Source of the DNA: Bacteroidales bacterium UBA5536
GTDB lineage: Bacteria > Bacteroidota > Bacteroidia > Bacteroidales > F082
Direction of reading: 5' to 3'
NCBI GenBank assembly: GCA_002426795.1
Contig: DINQ01000019.1
Location: forward strand, 1-31,277
Length of the DNA: 31,277 nt
Both the position numbers and the translations under genes were made by a program. The first letter of the stretch is position 1. Each line of letters opens with the position of its first letter. The notes beneath the pieces are model-generated. The model saw only the letters and a list, made by a program, of their open reading frames with translations, was not told where the DNA came from and did no database searches. This document shows positions 24,131 through 31,025 of this stretch, piece after piece.

Positions 24131-25249
24131 TTAGTTGTTCAGTCCGAGAAGTATTTTGAGGAGAGATTCTCCTTGTGGAAAATCGTTGTAGTGCCACTTG
24201 CCCAGCACCTTGCCGTGGTCGATCAAAACCAGTCCGGGATTGGCACGCACAATGGTTTTAAGTACTGTTTCATCCGCATAATAAACCTCTGCCAGTGAGG
24301 GGTGTTTTGCCGACAGACCTTCCACATCCATGGGCAGACTGGCAGTGAGCCATAAAGCCGTATAGCCATTTTCCTGCAGTTGCTCAACAATGGCATCCAC
24401 TTCGTTGAGCTGAGCATCTGAAACGGCCGTGAGGTCAGGAGAAACAAAAACAAAGAGGTGAGGGCTGTGCAAAACAATGTCTGTCATGTCGTTGCCGGCT
24501 GTGTCTTCGGCAAACAGGCCATGCTGCGGCAAGTCGCCCAGTGTTTCGGTGCGCTGATCCACAAATTCCCATTGCGACAGCCAGATTGAATCATTCCAGG
24601 GATAGTTGGGCGACAAATATTCTTTGGTTTCGCCGGTTTCCTTGTTTTGGTAAGTCAGGTACACGCGCGTTTCCACCTCACCTTCAGGATTGAGCTGGTT
24701 ACCAACTTTCCAGGCCCTGAAATCGATCATGGGCAGGTGGCGGTAATTGTAGAGTGAAAAATACCCGAAGAGCAAGAGAAACAAAGCGACCAAAACCGTC
24801 TGAACAGGCTTTGAAAAGAGCGAGTTGAATTTTTTTCTGTTGACAAAGACAATGATGGCAAATATGATCAGCAAAATATTTTTGTAAAAGGTTTGCCAGT
24901 TGGTCATCTTGATGGCATCACCGAAGCATCCACAATCAGGAACCGGTTCATAGATTGCATCATAAAAGGTTAAGAGTGTGAAGAACGACATCATCAACAG
25001 CAGCACCCAACTGGTGAGTTTCATCCGCACATTGGCAAGCAAAGCCATTCCTACGCCAAACTCAACGGCACAAAGCAAAATAGCGAGTGGCAGTGATAAA
25101 CCCAACGCCCAATTGGCCTGGTAAGCAATAAAATAATCTTCGATGCGGTAGGCCGTTCCCAAAGGATCGACACCTTTGACAAAACCCGAAAAAACAAAAA
25201 CAAGTCCTGTTAGTATTCTGCTGGTATTTCTGATCAAACTACTCATCAT
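24131..25249 (-). CDS. BT_3928-type DoxX/MauE-like membrane protein with thioredoxin-like C-domain
   Basis: This is an inner-membrane protein of 372 residues. The N-terminal part (about 10-165) has four to five helices in a DoxX/MauE-like arrangement, beginning RILTGLVFVFSGFVKGVDPLG. It includes a VPDCGCFGD motif at about 104-111 whose paired Cys could be redox-active, as in MauE-type proteins. The C-terminal part (about 175-372) resembles a periplasmic thioredoxin fold without CxxC: HLFVFVSPDLTAVSDAQLNE, then a final VRANPGLVLIDHGKVLGKW strand pair. The two successive ATG codons at 25249 and 25246 are both usable. The gene follows the DUF1599 gene by 53 bp and precedes the permease by 5 bp. 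A role in quinone or disulfide redox chemistry is suggested by the family but not shown. Confidence 0.85.
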   Translation of the reverse strand: MMSSLIRNTSRILTGLVFVFSGFVKGVDPLGTAYRIEDYFIAYQANWALGLSLPLAILLCAVEFGVGMALLANVRMKLTSWVLLLMMSFFTLLTFYDAIYEPVPDCGCFGDAIKMTNWQTFYKNILLIIFAIIVFVNRKKFNSLFSKPVQTVLVALFLLLFGYFSLYNYRHLPMIDFRAWKVGNQLNPEGEVETRVYLTYQNKETGETKEYLSPNYPWNDSIWLSQWEFVDQRTETLGDLPQHGLFAEDTAGNDMTDIVLHSPHLFVFVSPDLTAVSDAQLNEVDAIVEQLQENGYTALWLTASLPMDVEGLSAKHPSLAEVYYADETVLKTIVRANPGLVLIDHGKVLGKWHYNDFPQGESLLKILLGLNN

Positions 25250-25302
25250 GTTTGGTTGTCGTTTTTAGTTGTGCTCCCTTTATCAACGAAGCAGCATTTC
25301 AA

Positions 25303-25839
25303 TTAGTCTTCAGACAGGAGAATGAGTGCAAAAACAGCATAGTTGATGATGTCGAAAAAATTTGCATCCATCCCTTCCGAAACCGTTGTATTACCCATGT
25401 TGTCTTCGATCTGTTTGATGCGCAACAGTTTCACGAGTATGATATCGGTGAGTGAGCTCACACGCATCTGCCGCCAGGCTTCGTCGTAGTCGTGGTTTTT
25501 GTTTTGCATCAGGTCAAAAGCCTCTCCCACCACCTGGTTGTAGTGAAGCAGGGCTTCCTCTTTGTTCAGATCGGGCTTTTCGGCAAAACCCAGCCGCAGC
25601 TGAATAATCGCCATGGCTGCATAATTCACCATGCCAACAAATTCGCCTTCGATACCTTCGTTCACTTTCATCACCTGTTTTTGCTGAATACTCCTGACAC
25701 GGTTGGCTTTGATATACAACTGATCGGTGAGCGAGGGCGTACGCAGGATGCGCCAGGATGGACCATAGTCGCCCATTTTGGCAATAAAAAGTTCACGACA
25801 TTGCGCTATAACGCGCTGGTATTGTTCTGAAGTTTGCAT
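25303..25839 (-). CDS. DUF1599 protein with two tandem copies of the domain
   Basis: This is a 178-residue, probably cytoplasmic, all-helical protein. The sequence contains two recognisable copies of the same unit. Residues about 21-53 (KMGDYGPSWRILRTPSLTD then K..R) align with about 114-146 (KNHDYDEAWRQMRVSSLTD then K..R). Residues 61-81 (EGIEGEFVGMVNYAAMAII) align with 155-175 (EGMDANFFDIINYAVFALI). DUF1599 has been described as a nucleotide-modification-associated domain related to NTP-pyrophosphohydrolase-like folds; whether this protein acts on nucleotides is inference. It is the first gene of the long minus-strand operon and is divergent from folP, separated by 62 bp. Confidence 0.85.
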   Translation of the reverse strand: MQTSEQYQRVIAQCRELFIAKMGDYGPSWRILRTPSLTDQLYIKANRVRSIQQKQVMKVNEGIEGEFVGMVNYAAMAIIQLRLGFAEKPDLNKEEALLHYNQVVGEAFDLMQNKNHDYDEAWRQMRVSSLTDIILVKLLRIKQIEDNMGNTTVSEGMDANFFDIINYAVFALILLSED

Positions 25840-25866
25840 AAATGCTGTGCTGTTATCTCAAATCAT

Positions 25867-25874
25867 TAATTTTG
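25867..25874 (+). promoter_or_regulatory. -7 promoter element for folP (TAATTTTG)
   Basis: TAATTTTG matches TAnnTTTG exactly and ends 27 bp before ATG 25902. It lies downstream of the first in-frame ATG (25842), which supports 25902 as the real folP start. Confidence 0.6.
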
Positions 25875-25901
25875 CCACAGGCAGCAGTTGTTAAATCACA
25901 C

Positions 25902-26780
25902 ATGCTTAGCCTGCAAAAAGTGCATAAAATTACAGAAATTTTGCAAGACAGAACTTATCAATTTCGCGGATTGGAATGGTCGTTTGAGCAGCCACGCATC
26001 ATGGGCATCCTCAACCTGACTCCCGATTCCTTTTACGATGGCGGCAAAAACACCTTGCTTTCACAGGCATTAAGGCAGGCTGAACAAATGATTGACGAAG
26101 GTGCCGACTTCATCGATCTGGGCGCTGTATCAACACGGCCGGGTGCGCAAAAAGTTGATGAACCGACCGAAAGCGAACGGCTGATTCCGGTACTGAACGA
26201 GCTGGTTAAACAGTTTCCTGCCCTGATTTTTTCGGTCGATACCTGGCGAAAAAGTGTGGCAGAAAAAGCCATTGACGCAGGTGCAGCCATCATCAACGAC
26301 ATCTCCGGAGGTACCTTCGACAGCGAGATGATTCGCTATATCGGCTCTCGGAACATTCCGTTTGTGTTGATGCATATCCAGGGCAGTCCGGAGAATATGC
26401 AGGCACAACCCATCGAAAAAGATGTGATAATCAAGGTTCGACAGTTTTTCGCGAAACAAACTGCGCTGCTTCAGCAGGCGGGCGCCAGCCAATTGATACT
26501 CGATCCGGGAATTGGTTTTGGCAAAAGCCTCGATTCGAACTATCAGCTGCTTGCCGGAATCGCGCAGTACCGCATCGACCAACTCCCTGTGCTGATTGGT
26601 ATTTCGCGCAAATCGCTCATCAACAAAGTATTGAATACCGTTCCTGCCGAAGCCCTCAATGGCAGCAGTGTGTTGCACACCATCAGCCTGCTAAACGGGG
26701 CCAATATCCTGCGCGTACACGACGTAAAAGAGGCCGTTGAAGCGCGCAAACTTGTGATGAAATATCAGGAAAACCTTTGA
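25902..26780 (+). CDS. folP: Dihydropteroate synthase
   Basis: The enzyme joins 4-aminobenzoate to 6-hydroxymethyl-dihydropterin diphosphate in folate synthesis and is the sulfonamide target. The frame opens at 25842, but a promoter element lies within that extension, so ATG 25902 is preferred, giving 292 residues. The first signature GILNLTPDSFYDGG (35-48) precedes the pterin-site segment DFIDLGAVSTRPGA. Then come INDISGGTFD, the LMHIQGSPENMQ segment, LDPGIGFGKS and a final ISRKSLINKV, all in the order expected of DHPS. It is transcribed away from the DUF1599 operon and is followed after 100 bp by cdaA. Confidence 0.96.
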   Translation: MLSLQKVHKITEILQDRTYQFRGLEWSFEQPRIMGILNLTPDSFYDGGKNTLLSQALRQAEQMIDEGADFIDLGAVSTRPGAQKVDEPTESERLIPVLNELVKQFPALIFSVDTWRKSVAEKAIDAGAAIINDISGGTFDSEMIRYIGSRNIPFVLMHIQGSPENMQAQPIEKDVIIKVRQFFAKQTALLQQAGASQLILDPGIGFGKSLDSNYQLLAGIAQYRIDQLPVLIGISRKSLINKVLNTVPAEALNGSSVLHTISLLNGANILRVHDVKEAVEARKLVMKYQENL

Positions 26781-26853
26781 CGGGATTGTCATCTTATCGC
26801 CAAACCGTGCAAACCATCAATGTAAATTATGAATTCTATCTGAGAATTTCGGT

Positions 26854-26861
26854 TAACTTTG
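26854..26861 (+). promoter_or_regulatory. -7 promoter element for cdaA (TAACTTTG)
   Basis: TAACTTTG is an exact TAnnTTTG match ending 19 bp before the cdaA ATG, which predicts a very short leader. It allows cdaA to be transcribed independently of folP. Confidence 0.6.
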
Positions 26862-26880
26862 TGCAACTGATTTCGTTGAA

Positions 26881-27678
26881 ATGGCCCTGCAGCTTTTACC
26901 ACTTTTCATTACACTCAGATTTGTCGACATCATCGACATCTTGTTGGTTGCCACCCTCTTGTACGGCTTGTATTACCTGCTAAGAGGCACAGTAGCCATT
27001 AATATTTTCCTGGGCATCGTAGCCGTTTTTCTGATCTGGAAAATGGTATCGGCCTTGCGCATGGAATTGCTGGGAGATATTCTCGGGGCTTTTGTCAGCG
27101 TGGGTTTTATTGCATTGATCATCATCTTTCAGCCCGAAATCAGGCAGTTCTTGCTGGCACTGGGTACACCCCGCTTCATCAAGAATATCAGGCAACGCTT
27201 TTCTTTTCTCGGCATCCGTTTCAATGAAGAATCCACCATTGATGCCGAGGTGATTGCTGACGCCTGTAAAGCCATGGCCGCGAAGAATGTAGGGGCATTG
27301 ATTGTCATTACCCGGCAAAACGAATTGTTTCAATCGGTGCAATCGGGCGTAATTATTGACGCAGCCATCAGCCAACCCCTGATCGAAAACATCTTTTTCA
27401 AAAACAGCCCCTTACACGATGGAGCGATGATTATTGTGCACAACCGGATAAAGGCTGCAGGATGCATCCTGCCCGTGACCAAGAAACTCGATCTGCCAGG
27501 TCGTCCCGGTCTGCGTCACCGCGCAGGACTGGGCATTGCCGAGCAAAGCGATGCTATTGCCCTGATCGTGTCAGAAGAAACCGGAGAAATCAGTGTGGCC
27601 AGTCGTGGCATCATCCATGAGGTTGGGCCCGACCAGCTGCTCGCGCGCATCAAGGAAGAACTTGCTGACGAGCATTAA
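26881..27678 (+). CDS. cdaA: Diadenylate cyclase (c-di-AMP synthase)
   Basis: This membrane-bound enzyme makes the second messenger c-di-AMP from two ATP. Three N-terminal helices (about 15-35, 38-56 and 65-84) end in IIIFQPEIRQFLLALG, the CdaA junction sequence. The DAC catalytic domain (about 110-255) has LHDGAMII, with DGA at 180-182, and GLRHRAGLG, with RHR at 212-214. Both motifs are essential in DisA/CdaA enzymes. The length of 265 residues is normal. Upstream is folP rather than the cdaR-glmM partners found in Firmicutes, so the regulator is not evident here. The gene abuts a convergent antiporter gene with no spacer. c-di-AMP commonly controls potassium and osmotic balance, but no target is recognisable in this window. 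Confidence 0.95.
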   Translation: MALQLLPLFITLRFVDIIDILLVATLLYGLYYLLRGTVAINIFLGIVAVFLIWKMVSALRMELLGDILGAFVSVGFIALIIIFQPEIRQFLLALGTPRFIKNIRQRFSFLGIRFNEESTIDAEVIADACKAMAAKNVGALIVITRQNELFQSVQSGVIIDAAISQPLIENIFFKNSPLHDGAMIIVHNRIKAAGCILPVTKKLDLPGRPGLRHRAGLGIAEQSDAIALIVSEETGEISVASRGIIHEVGPDQLLARIKEELADEH

Positions 27679-28647
27679 TCAACCTTTCATTACCGTATAA
27701 AAAGTATATCCCACAAAGCAGAGCAGCATAATGGCCGCTTCCCATCTGTCGAGCTTGCGTTTTTTGCCTGTAAACATTGCGATGAACAGCAAGAGTGTAC
27801 CCAGAACCAGCACGAGCATATCCAGGTTGAATTGGCTGGTGTAGCTGATGGGGCGCACCAAAGTGCTGACCGACAGAATCAACAGCAGATTGAAGATATT
27901 GGAACCTATGATATTGCCTACGGCAATGTCGATGTTCTTTTTCAGGGCTGCCATCACCGATGTGGCCAGCTCGGGAAGCGAAGTTCCCGCTGCCACAATA
28001 GTCAACCCAATCACTTTTTCGCTTACGCCCAGTATCGTTGCCAGTTCAACCGCATTTGAAACCACAAGCTGCCCGCCAACAACCAATCCGGCAAGACCTC
28101 CGATGATGAATAACCAGGTTTTGAATGGCGCTTTTTCTTCTTCCCTGGTTTTCGCCTGACTGTCATTCCCTAATTGTTTTTTGACATACCACAAAAAACC
28201 GGCAAAAAACACCAGCATGAGCAGGCCATCTCCCCTGCTGAGGGTGTTTGAGGCAGCATGCCAGAACAACTGGTCGCTGACCAAAAACCAGAAAAGCAGC
28301 GCTGCAAAAAATGATAGCGGAATCTCTTTCCAGACCGTGCTCGACTGCACAGCCAACGGACTGATGAGGCCTGCTATCCCGAGAATGGCCAGCAGATTGA
28401 ATACATTGCTGCCAATCACGTTGCCAAACACGATATCGGGCAGGTTGTTTGATGCGGCAAAAGTGTTGACAACCAGCTCGGGTGCCGAGGTGCCAAAAGC
28501 AACCACCGTGAGGCCAATGGCCAACTCACTCACCTGGTATTTGCGGGCAAGCGCAGAAGCACCGTCAACCAGCCAGTCGGCTCCCTTGATCAGCAGAACC
28601 AGGCCCAGGACAAGTAAAAAAGCGATTTTGAGCAGTTCAATATTCAA
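27679..28647 (-). CDS. Sodium/calcium exchanger-family antiporter (YrbG-like)
   Basis: This is an inner-membrane antiporter of the CaCA superfamily with about ten helices in two inverted halves. The two alpha-repeats are clear: FGTSAPELVVN (51-61) with GNVIGSNVFN (75-84), and AGTSLPELATS (220-230) with GNIIGSNIFN (244-253). These carry the ion-binding acidic and Ser/Thr residues. A charged cytoplasmic loop (about 155-175) separates the halves. The start is a TTG at 28647: no in-frame ATG precedes the first conserved helix, and the sequence from there (LLKIAFLLVLGLVLLIKGAD) is the normal family N-terminus. The start overlaps the end of the upstream repeat-protein gene by 11 bp, so translation is probably coupled. 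The stop abuts the cdaA stop. Confidence 0.92.
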   Translation of the reverse strand: MNIELLKIAFLLVLGLVLLIKGADWLVDGASALARKYQVSELAIGLTVVAFGTSAPELVVNTFAASNNLPDIVFGNVIGSNVFNLLAILGIAGLISPLAVQSSTVWKEIPLSFFAALLFWFLVSDQLFWHAASNTLSRGDGLLMLVFFAGFLWYVKKQLGNDSQAKTREEEKAPFKTWLFIIGGLAGLVVGGQLVVSNAVELATILGVSEKVIGLTIVAAGTSLPELATSVMAALKKNIDIAVGNIIGSNIFNLLLILSVSTLVRPISYTSQFNLDMLVLVLGTLLLFIAMFTGKKRKLDRWEAAIMLLCFVGYTFYTVMKG

Positions 28648-29392
28648 TGCTTCTCTTGATGTTAACTGCAGGCATGTTGTCGATCAACACAGTCTGCTCG
28701 ATCCAGTTCTCTTTTTTGTCGTAAACGTATTGCCGTTTGATGGTCTTTGTCAATTGGCCATTGCCGTCAAAAACCTGTTCTTCAACCACATCGTGCAAAT
28801 CGTTGTATTTGTATTTCCGTGTTTCAACCAGGCTCTTATTGGCTTTGAAACGTTTGTTTTCAACCATATCGCCCCGATGGTCATAGGTATAAGTAAAACG
28901 CATGTTCAGTTCACCATGCTCGAGGTAACTGAAATCTTCGATTACCTGGTTTTTGTCGTTATATACATACACAAAACGCTTTTCGGGCACACTGTCAGCA
29001 TCAAAACTTTGGTCTTCGGCCAGCCGGCCCTGCGCATCGTAAGTGTAATAGATATTTCTGATCAGCTTGCCCGTCTTGTCTTCGAGCCGCAGTTGTTTTC
29101 TTTTGCTCTCATCATTCGTATAGCGGTATCTTTTTTGCAGCAGGCTGTCAGCACCAAACAGCTGGTCTTCTACCCGATTGCCATATGTATCATAGAAATT
29201 GACATAATAGTAATCGAGGATGAGTTGTTGGCCGGGAGGCTGGTTTGGGTCAAGGTTAAAATACGACTCAGTCATGCGTACGACCTTACCTCTGGGATCG
29301 AGTTTTTTGAATTCACTTTTTTGTGCAAAAACGACATGAGGCCAAACTATTATCCAACTTAACAGGAGGAAAAGGTGATGAAATTTTCTCAT
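28637..29392 (-). CDS. Secreted protein with seven ~26-residue YD/RHS-like repeats
   Basis: The longest frame opens at a GTG inside the promoter, so the start is ATG 29392 with signal peptide MRKFHHLFLLLSWIIVWPHVVFA (cleavage near 23), giving 251 residues. The rest is built of about seven consecutive units of roughly 26 residues with the pattern YxYDxxGxxxExxxFxxxxxLxxKRx. Examples are FYDTYGNRVEDQLFGADS, YTYDAQGRLAEDQSFDADS and YTYDHRGDMVENKRFKANK. This resembles the YD repeats of RHS and teneurin shells, but the array is too short to make a cocoon and there is no toxin domain. Such short arrays are common as exported proteins in Bacteroidota; their function is unknown. It overlaps the antiporter start by 11 bp, forming a two-gene operon. 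Confidence 0.8.
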   Translation of the reverse strand: MRKFHHLFLLLSWIIVWPHVVFAQKSEFKKLDPRGKVVRMTESYFNLDPNQPPGQQLILDYYYVNFYDTYGNRVEDQLFGADSLLQKRYRYTNDESKRKQLRLEDKTGKLIRNIYYTYDAQGRLAEDQSFDADSVPEKRFVYVYNDKNQVIEDFSYLEHGELNMRFTYTYDHRGDMVENKRFKANKSLVETRKYKYNDLHDVVEEQVFDGNGQLTKTIKRQYVYDKKENWIEQTVLIDNMPAVNIKRSIEY

Positions 29393-29412
29393 AATTGTTG
29401 TTGATTGTTGCA

Positions 29413-29420
29413 CAAAATTA
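29413..29420 (-). promoter_or_regulatory. -7 promoter element for the YD-repeat/antiporter operon (TAATTTTG)
   Basis: The plus strand reads CAAAATTA, which is TAATTTTG on the minus strand, an exact TAnnTTTG match ending 20 bp before ATG 29392. It excludes the GTG at 29413 as start codon. Confidence 0.6.
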
Positions 29421-29547
29421 CATCAATTTGTCACATATAGAATAGGTGTTCTTAAATCAGATAAAATATCTATAAGAATAGAGTCAAACCCACATCAAAT
29501 GAAAATTTAGGGATCTCAAGAAGTTTTCAAAATTGACCTATGAAACC

Positions 29548-29590
29548 AAAAATCTGTGCAAATAGAAGAATTTATGTTTTCAAATTGCAC
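29548..29590 (-). terminator. Weak possible terminator after the FemAB-like gene
   Basis: On the minus strand a 6-bp stem (GTGCAA/TTGCAC, plus-strand 29585-29590 with 29556-29561) with a long AT-rich loop is followed by a short T run (plus-strand A at 29548-29552). The stem is short and the loop large, so this is only a candidate. Confidence 0.25.
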
Positions 29591-29658
29591 GCTGCCACCA
29601 ACCAGATGGTAAATGCGCAAGAAGCAAACCAGGCAATCGTTTACCGGCTATGGAGCAC

Positions 29659-30780
29659 CTATTTGTTCAGGTGATAGCCTTGTCCGTTCATCTCAACGGC
29701 TACAATGGCGTTGTACACTTCGTTGTTGAGCGGGTAATCCCAACAGCCCAGACGGTGGTGCATCTCGCCACCAAAGCCCGACTTAAAACGGTAGAGTCCG
29801 TAAAGCGGGTGCTGGGGTTCGTTGCGTGGCGACACACCAAACATATCGTATTCGGTGCAGCCCAGCTTGCGGGCCAGTTGCATGGCATTCCACTGCAAGG
29901 CATAGGGCGCCATATAGTTGCGGCTCTGACTGGAAGAGGCTCCGTAAAGATAAGTTGCCCGCTCGTTTGATTGTGCCAGAAACATGGCTGCAAGCGGACG
30001 ACCTTCCACCTCGGCCAGCAAAAGATGTATCGCCGCCGGGGAGGCTGTTTCTGAGACATCTGTAGTCAGCACTGATTTGAAATAACTCAGGTCGTCGACA
30101 AATATCCCATTGCGTTGGGCTGTTTCCTGGTAAAGCTGATACCATACCTCAAGCTCTTCAGGGCCAACAGTCCTCACCGTCACGCCTTTCCGCTGCGAAA
30201 GCCGGACATTGTAGCGGGTTTTGGGTTTCATGTTACTCAACAAGGCATCCTCACTCTTATCCAAATCGACAAAAATTGTGTGCGAAGGCAGGATATCTGA
30301 CCAGGATTTGTGGATGTTCCAGTTTTTGGTGTTGATGTTCAGACGGATCTCCTGGTGTTGCCGCTCAGGTGGTCCCATCCATTGGTTTTGGCTGTCGTAG
30401 CGATCGCTCTGGCGGGCCCAGGGCGATTCCCAAACCAGGTCGTAACGTATCAATATACAGCTGGGTGGCAAGAGCTCGCGCAGCGCCTCCGAAAGCGATT
30501 CGAGAAATAAGCCCTGATAGTCTTCATCCGGTTCAAGCTCAGGCCCATAAGGCACATAGGCAATGTGGTAACCATCACCGATTGGCTGCAGGATCATCAA
30601 CAAATCGCCCTCGATCGTACCGTTGCGATCGGCCGAAATGCTGGCGGCATCTACCGAGAAATCGAAGGCAAAGGTCTGATACCCTTGCTGCTGCTTGAGC
30701 GCCGACCAGTAAGAAGTTTGCTGAACAATGGGCGTTTCAACAATTTCTTCCGAGACTTTTTTATTCAGATCGAGAATCAA
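29659..30780 (-). CDS. FemAB/GNAT-fold acyl- or aminoacyl-transferase-like protein (TTG start)
   Basis: This belongs to the FemAB-like branch of the GNAT fold. Members attach amino acids from aminoacyl-tRNA to lipid II in Gram-positives, but the role of Bacteroidota members is unsettled. Seen are the start segment VQQTSYWSALKQQQGYQTFAF, the central MKPKTRYNVRLSQRKGVTVR (the KxRxxIxxAxxxGV-like Fem motif), and the second-domain AAMFLAQSNERATYLYGASS followed by LGCTEYDMFGVSPRN. The longest frame opens at TTG 30885, upstream of a good promoter element (30798-30805), so that start is unlikely. No in-frame ATG lies between the promoter and the first conserved residues. TTG 30780 is the best start, giving 373 residues. 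The gene is monocistronic. Confidence 0.85.
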   Translation of the reverse strand: MILDLNKKVSEEIVETPIVQQTSYWSALKQQQGYQTFAFDFSVDAASISADRNGTIEGDLLMILQPIGDGYHIAYVPYGPELEPDEDYQGLFLESLSEALRELLPPSCILIRYDLVWESPWARQSDRYDSQNQWMGPPERQHQEIRLNINTKNWNIHKSWSDILPSHTIFVDLDKSEDALLSNMKPKTRYNVRLSQRKGVTVRTVGPEELEVWYQLYQETAQRNGIFVDDLSYFKSVLTTDVSETASPAAIHLLLAEVEGRPLAAMFLAQSNERATYLYGASSSQSRNYMAPYALQWNAMQLARKLGCTEYDMFGVSPRNEPQHPLYGLYRFKSGFGGEMHHRLGCWDYPLNNEVYNAIVAVEMNGQGYHLNK

Positions 30781-30797
30781 ATCGGTGCATTTTTTTG

Positions 30798-30805
30798 CAA
30801 AGATA
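30798..30805 (-). promoter_or_regulatory. -7 promoter element for the FemAB-like gene (TATCTTTG)
   Basis: The plus strand CAAAGATA reads TATCTTTG on the minus strand and fits TAnnTTTG. Predicted transcription would begin near 30791, only about 11 nt before the TTG start at 30780. Confidence 0.5.
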
Positions 30806-30828
30806 GGGATTTTGGGGCTGGAAGTCCG

Positions 30829-30846
30829 TACCGAAAGCTTTCGGTA
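30829..30846. repeat. Perfect 18-bp palindrome upstream of the FemAB-like gene
   Basis: TACCGAAAGCTTTCGGTA is identical to its own reverse complement over 18 bp. It lies 24-41 bp upstream of the -7 element on the minus strand, where a regulator-binding site would be placed relative to the promoter. No T run follows in either direction, which argues against a terminator. Confidence 0.6.
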
Positions 30847-31025
30847 GAAGTCAGGAGTGCGAAGCGAGGCAAGTCTGAAGGTCAAAGTTTGCAGTTGTCT
30901 TTTTCATCATAATTGCTTCAACACGTAAGATGAACGCATCAAACTGTAGGGGAAGTGCGCCTGATCCTTCGAGTATTGCCTAAGTGCGCAAGGGTGCTGC
31001 AAGTAATTTTTTCTATGAGCTTCGT

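Noticed and set aside
28181..29362. Plus-strand open frame of 393 codons opposite the antiporter and YD-repeat genes
   Set aside because: It is antisense to two well-supported genes across their junction, and its translation is a low-complexity hydrophobic mix without domain motifs. It is a shadow frame.
29449..29478. AT-rich imperfect hairpin (TTCTTA...TAAGAA with an inner AGATA/TATCT) in the spacer before the YD-repeat gene
   Set aside because: It is short, almost purely A/T and without a T run at a useful distance. It could be chance in an AT-rich spacer, so I do not call it a feature.
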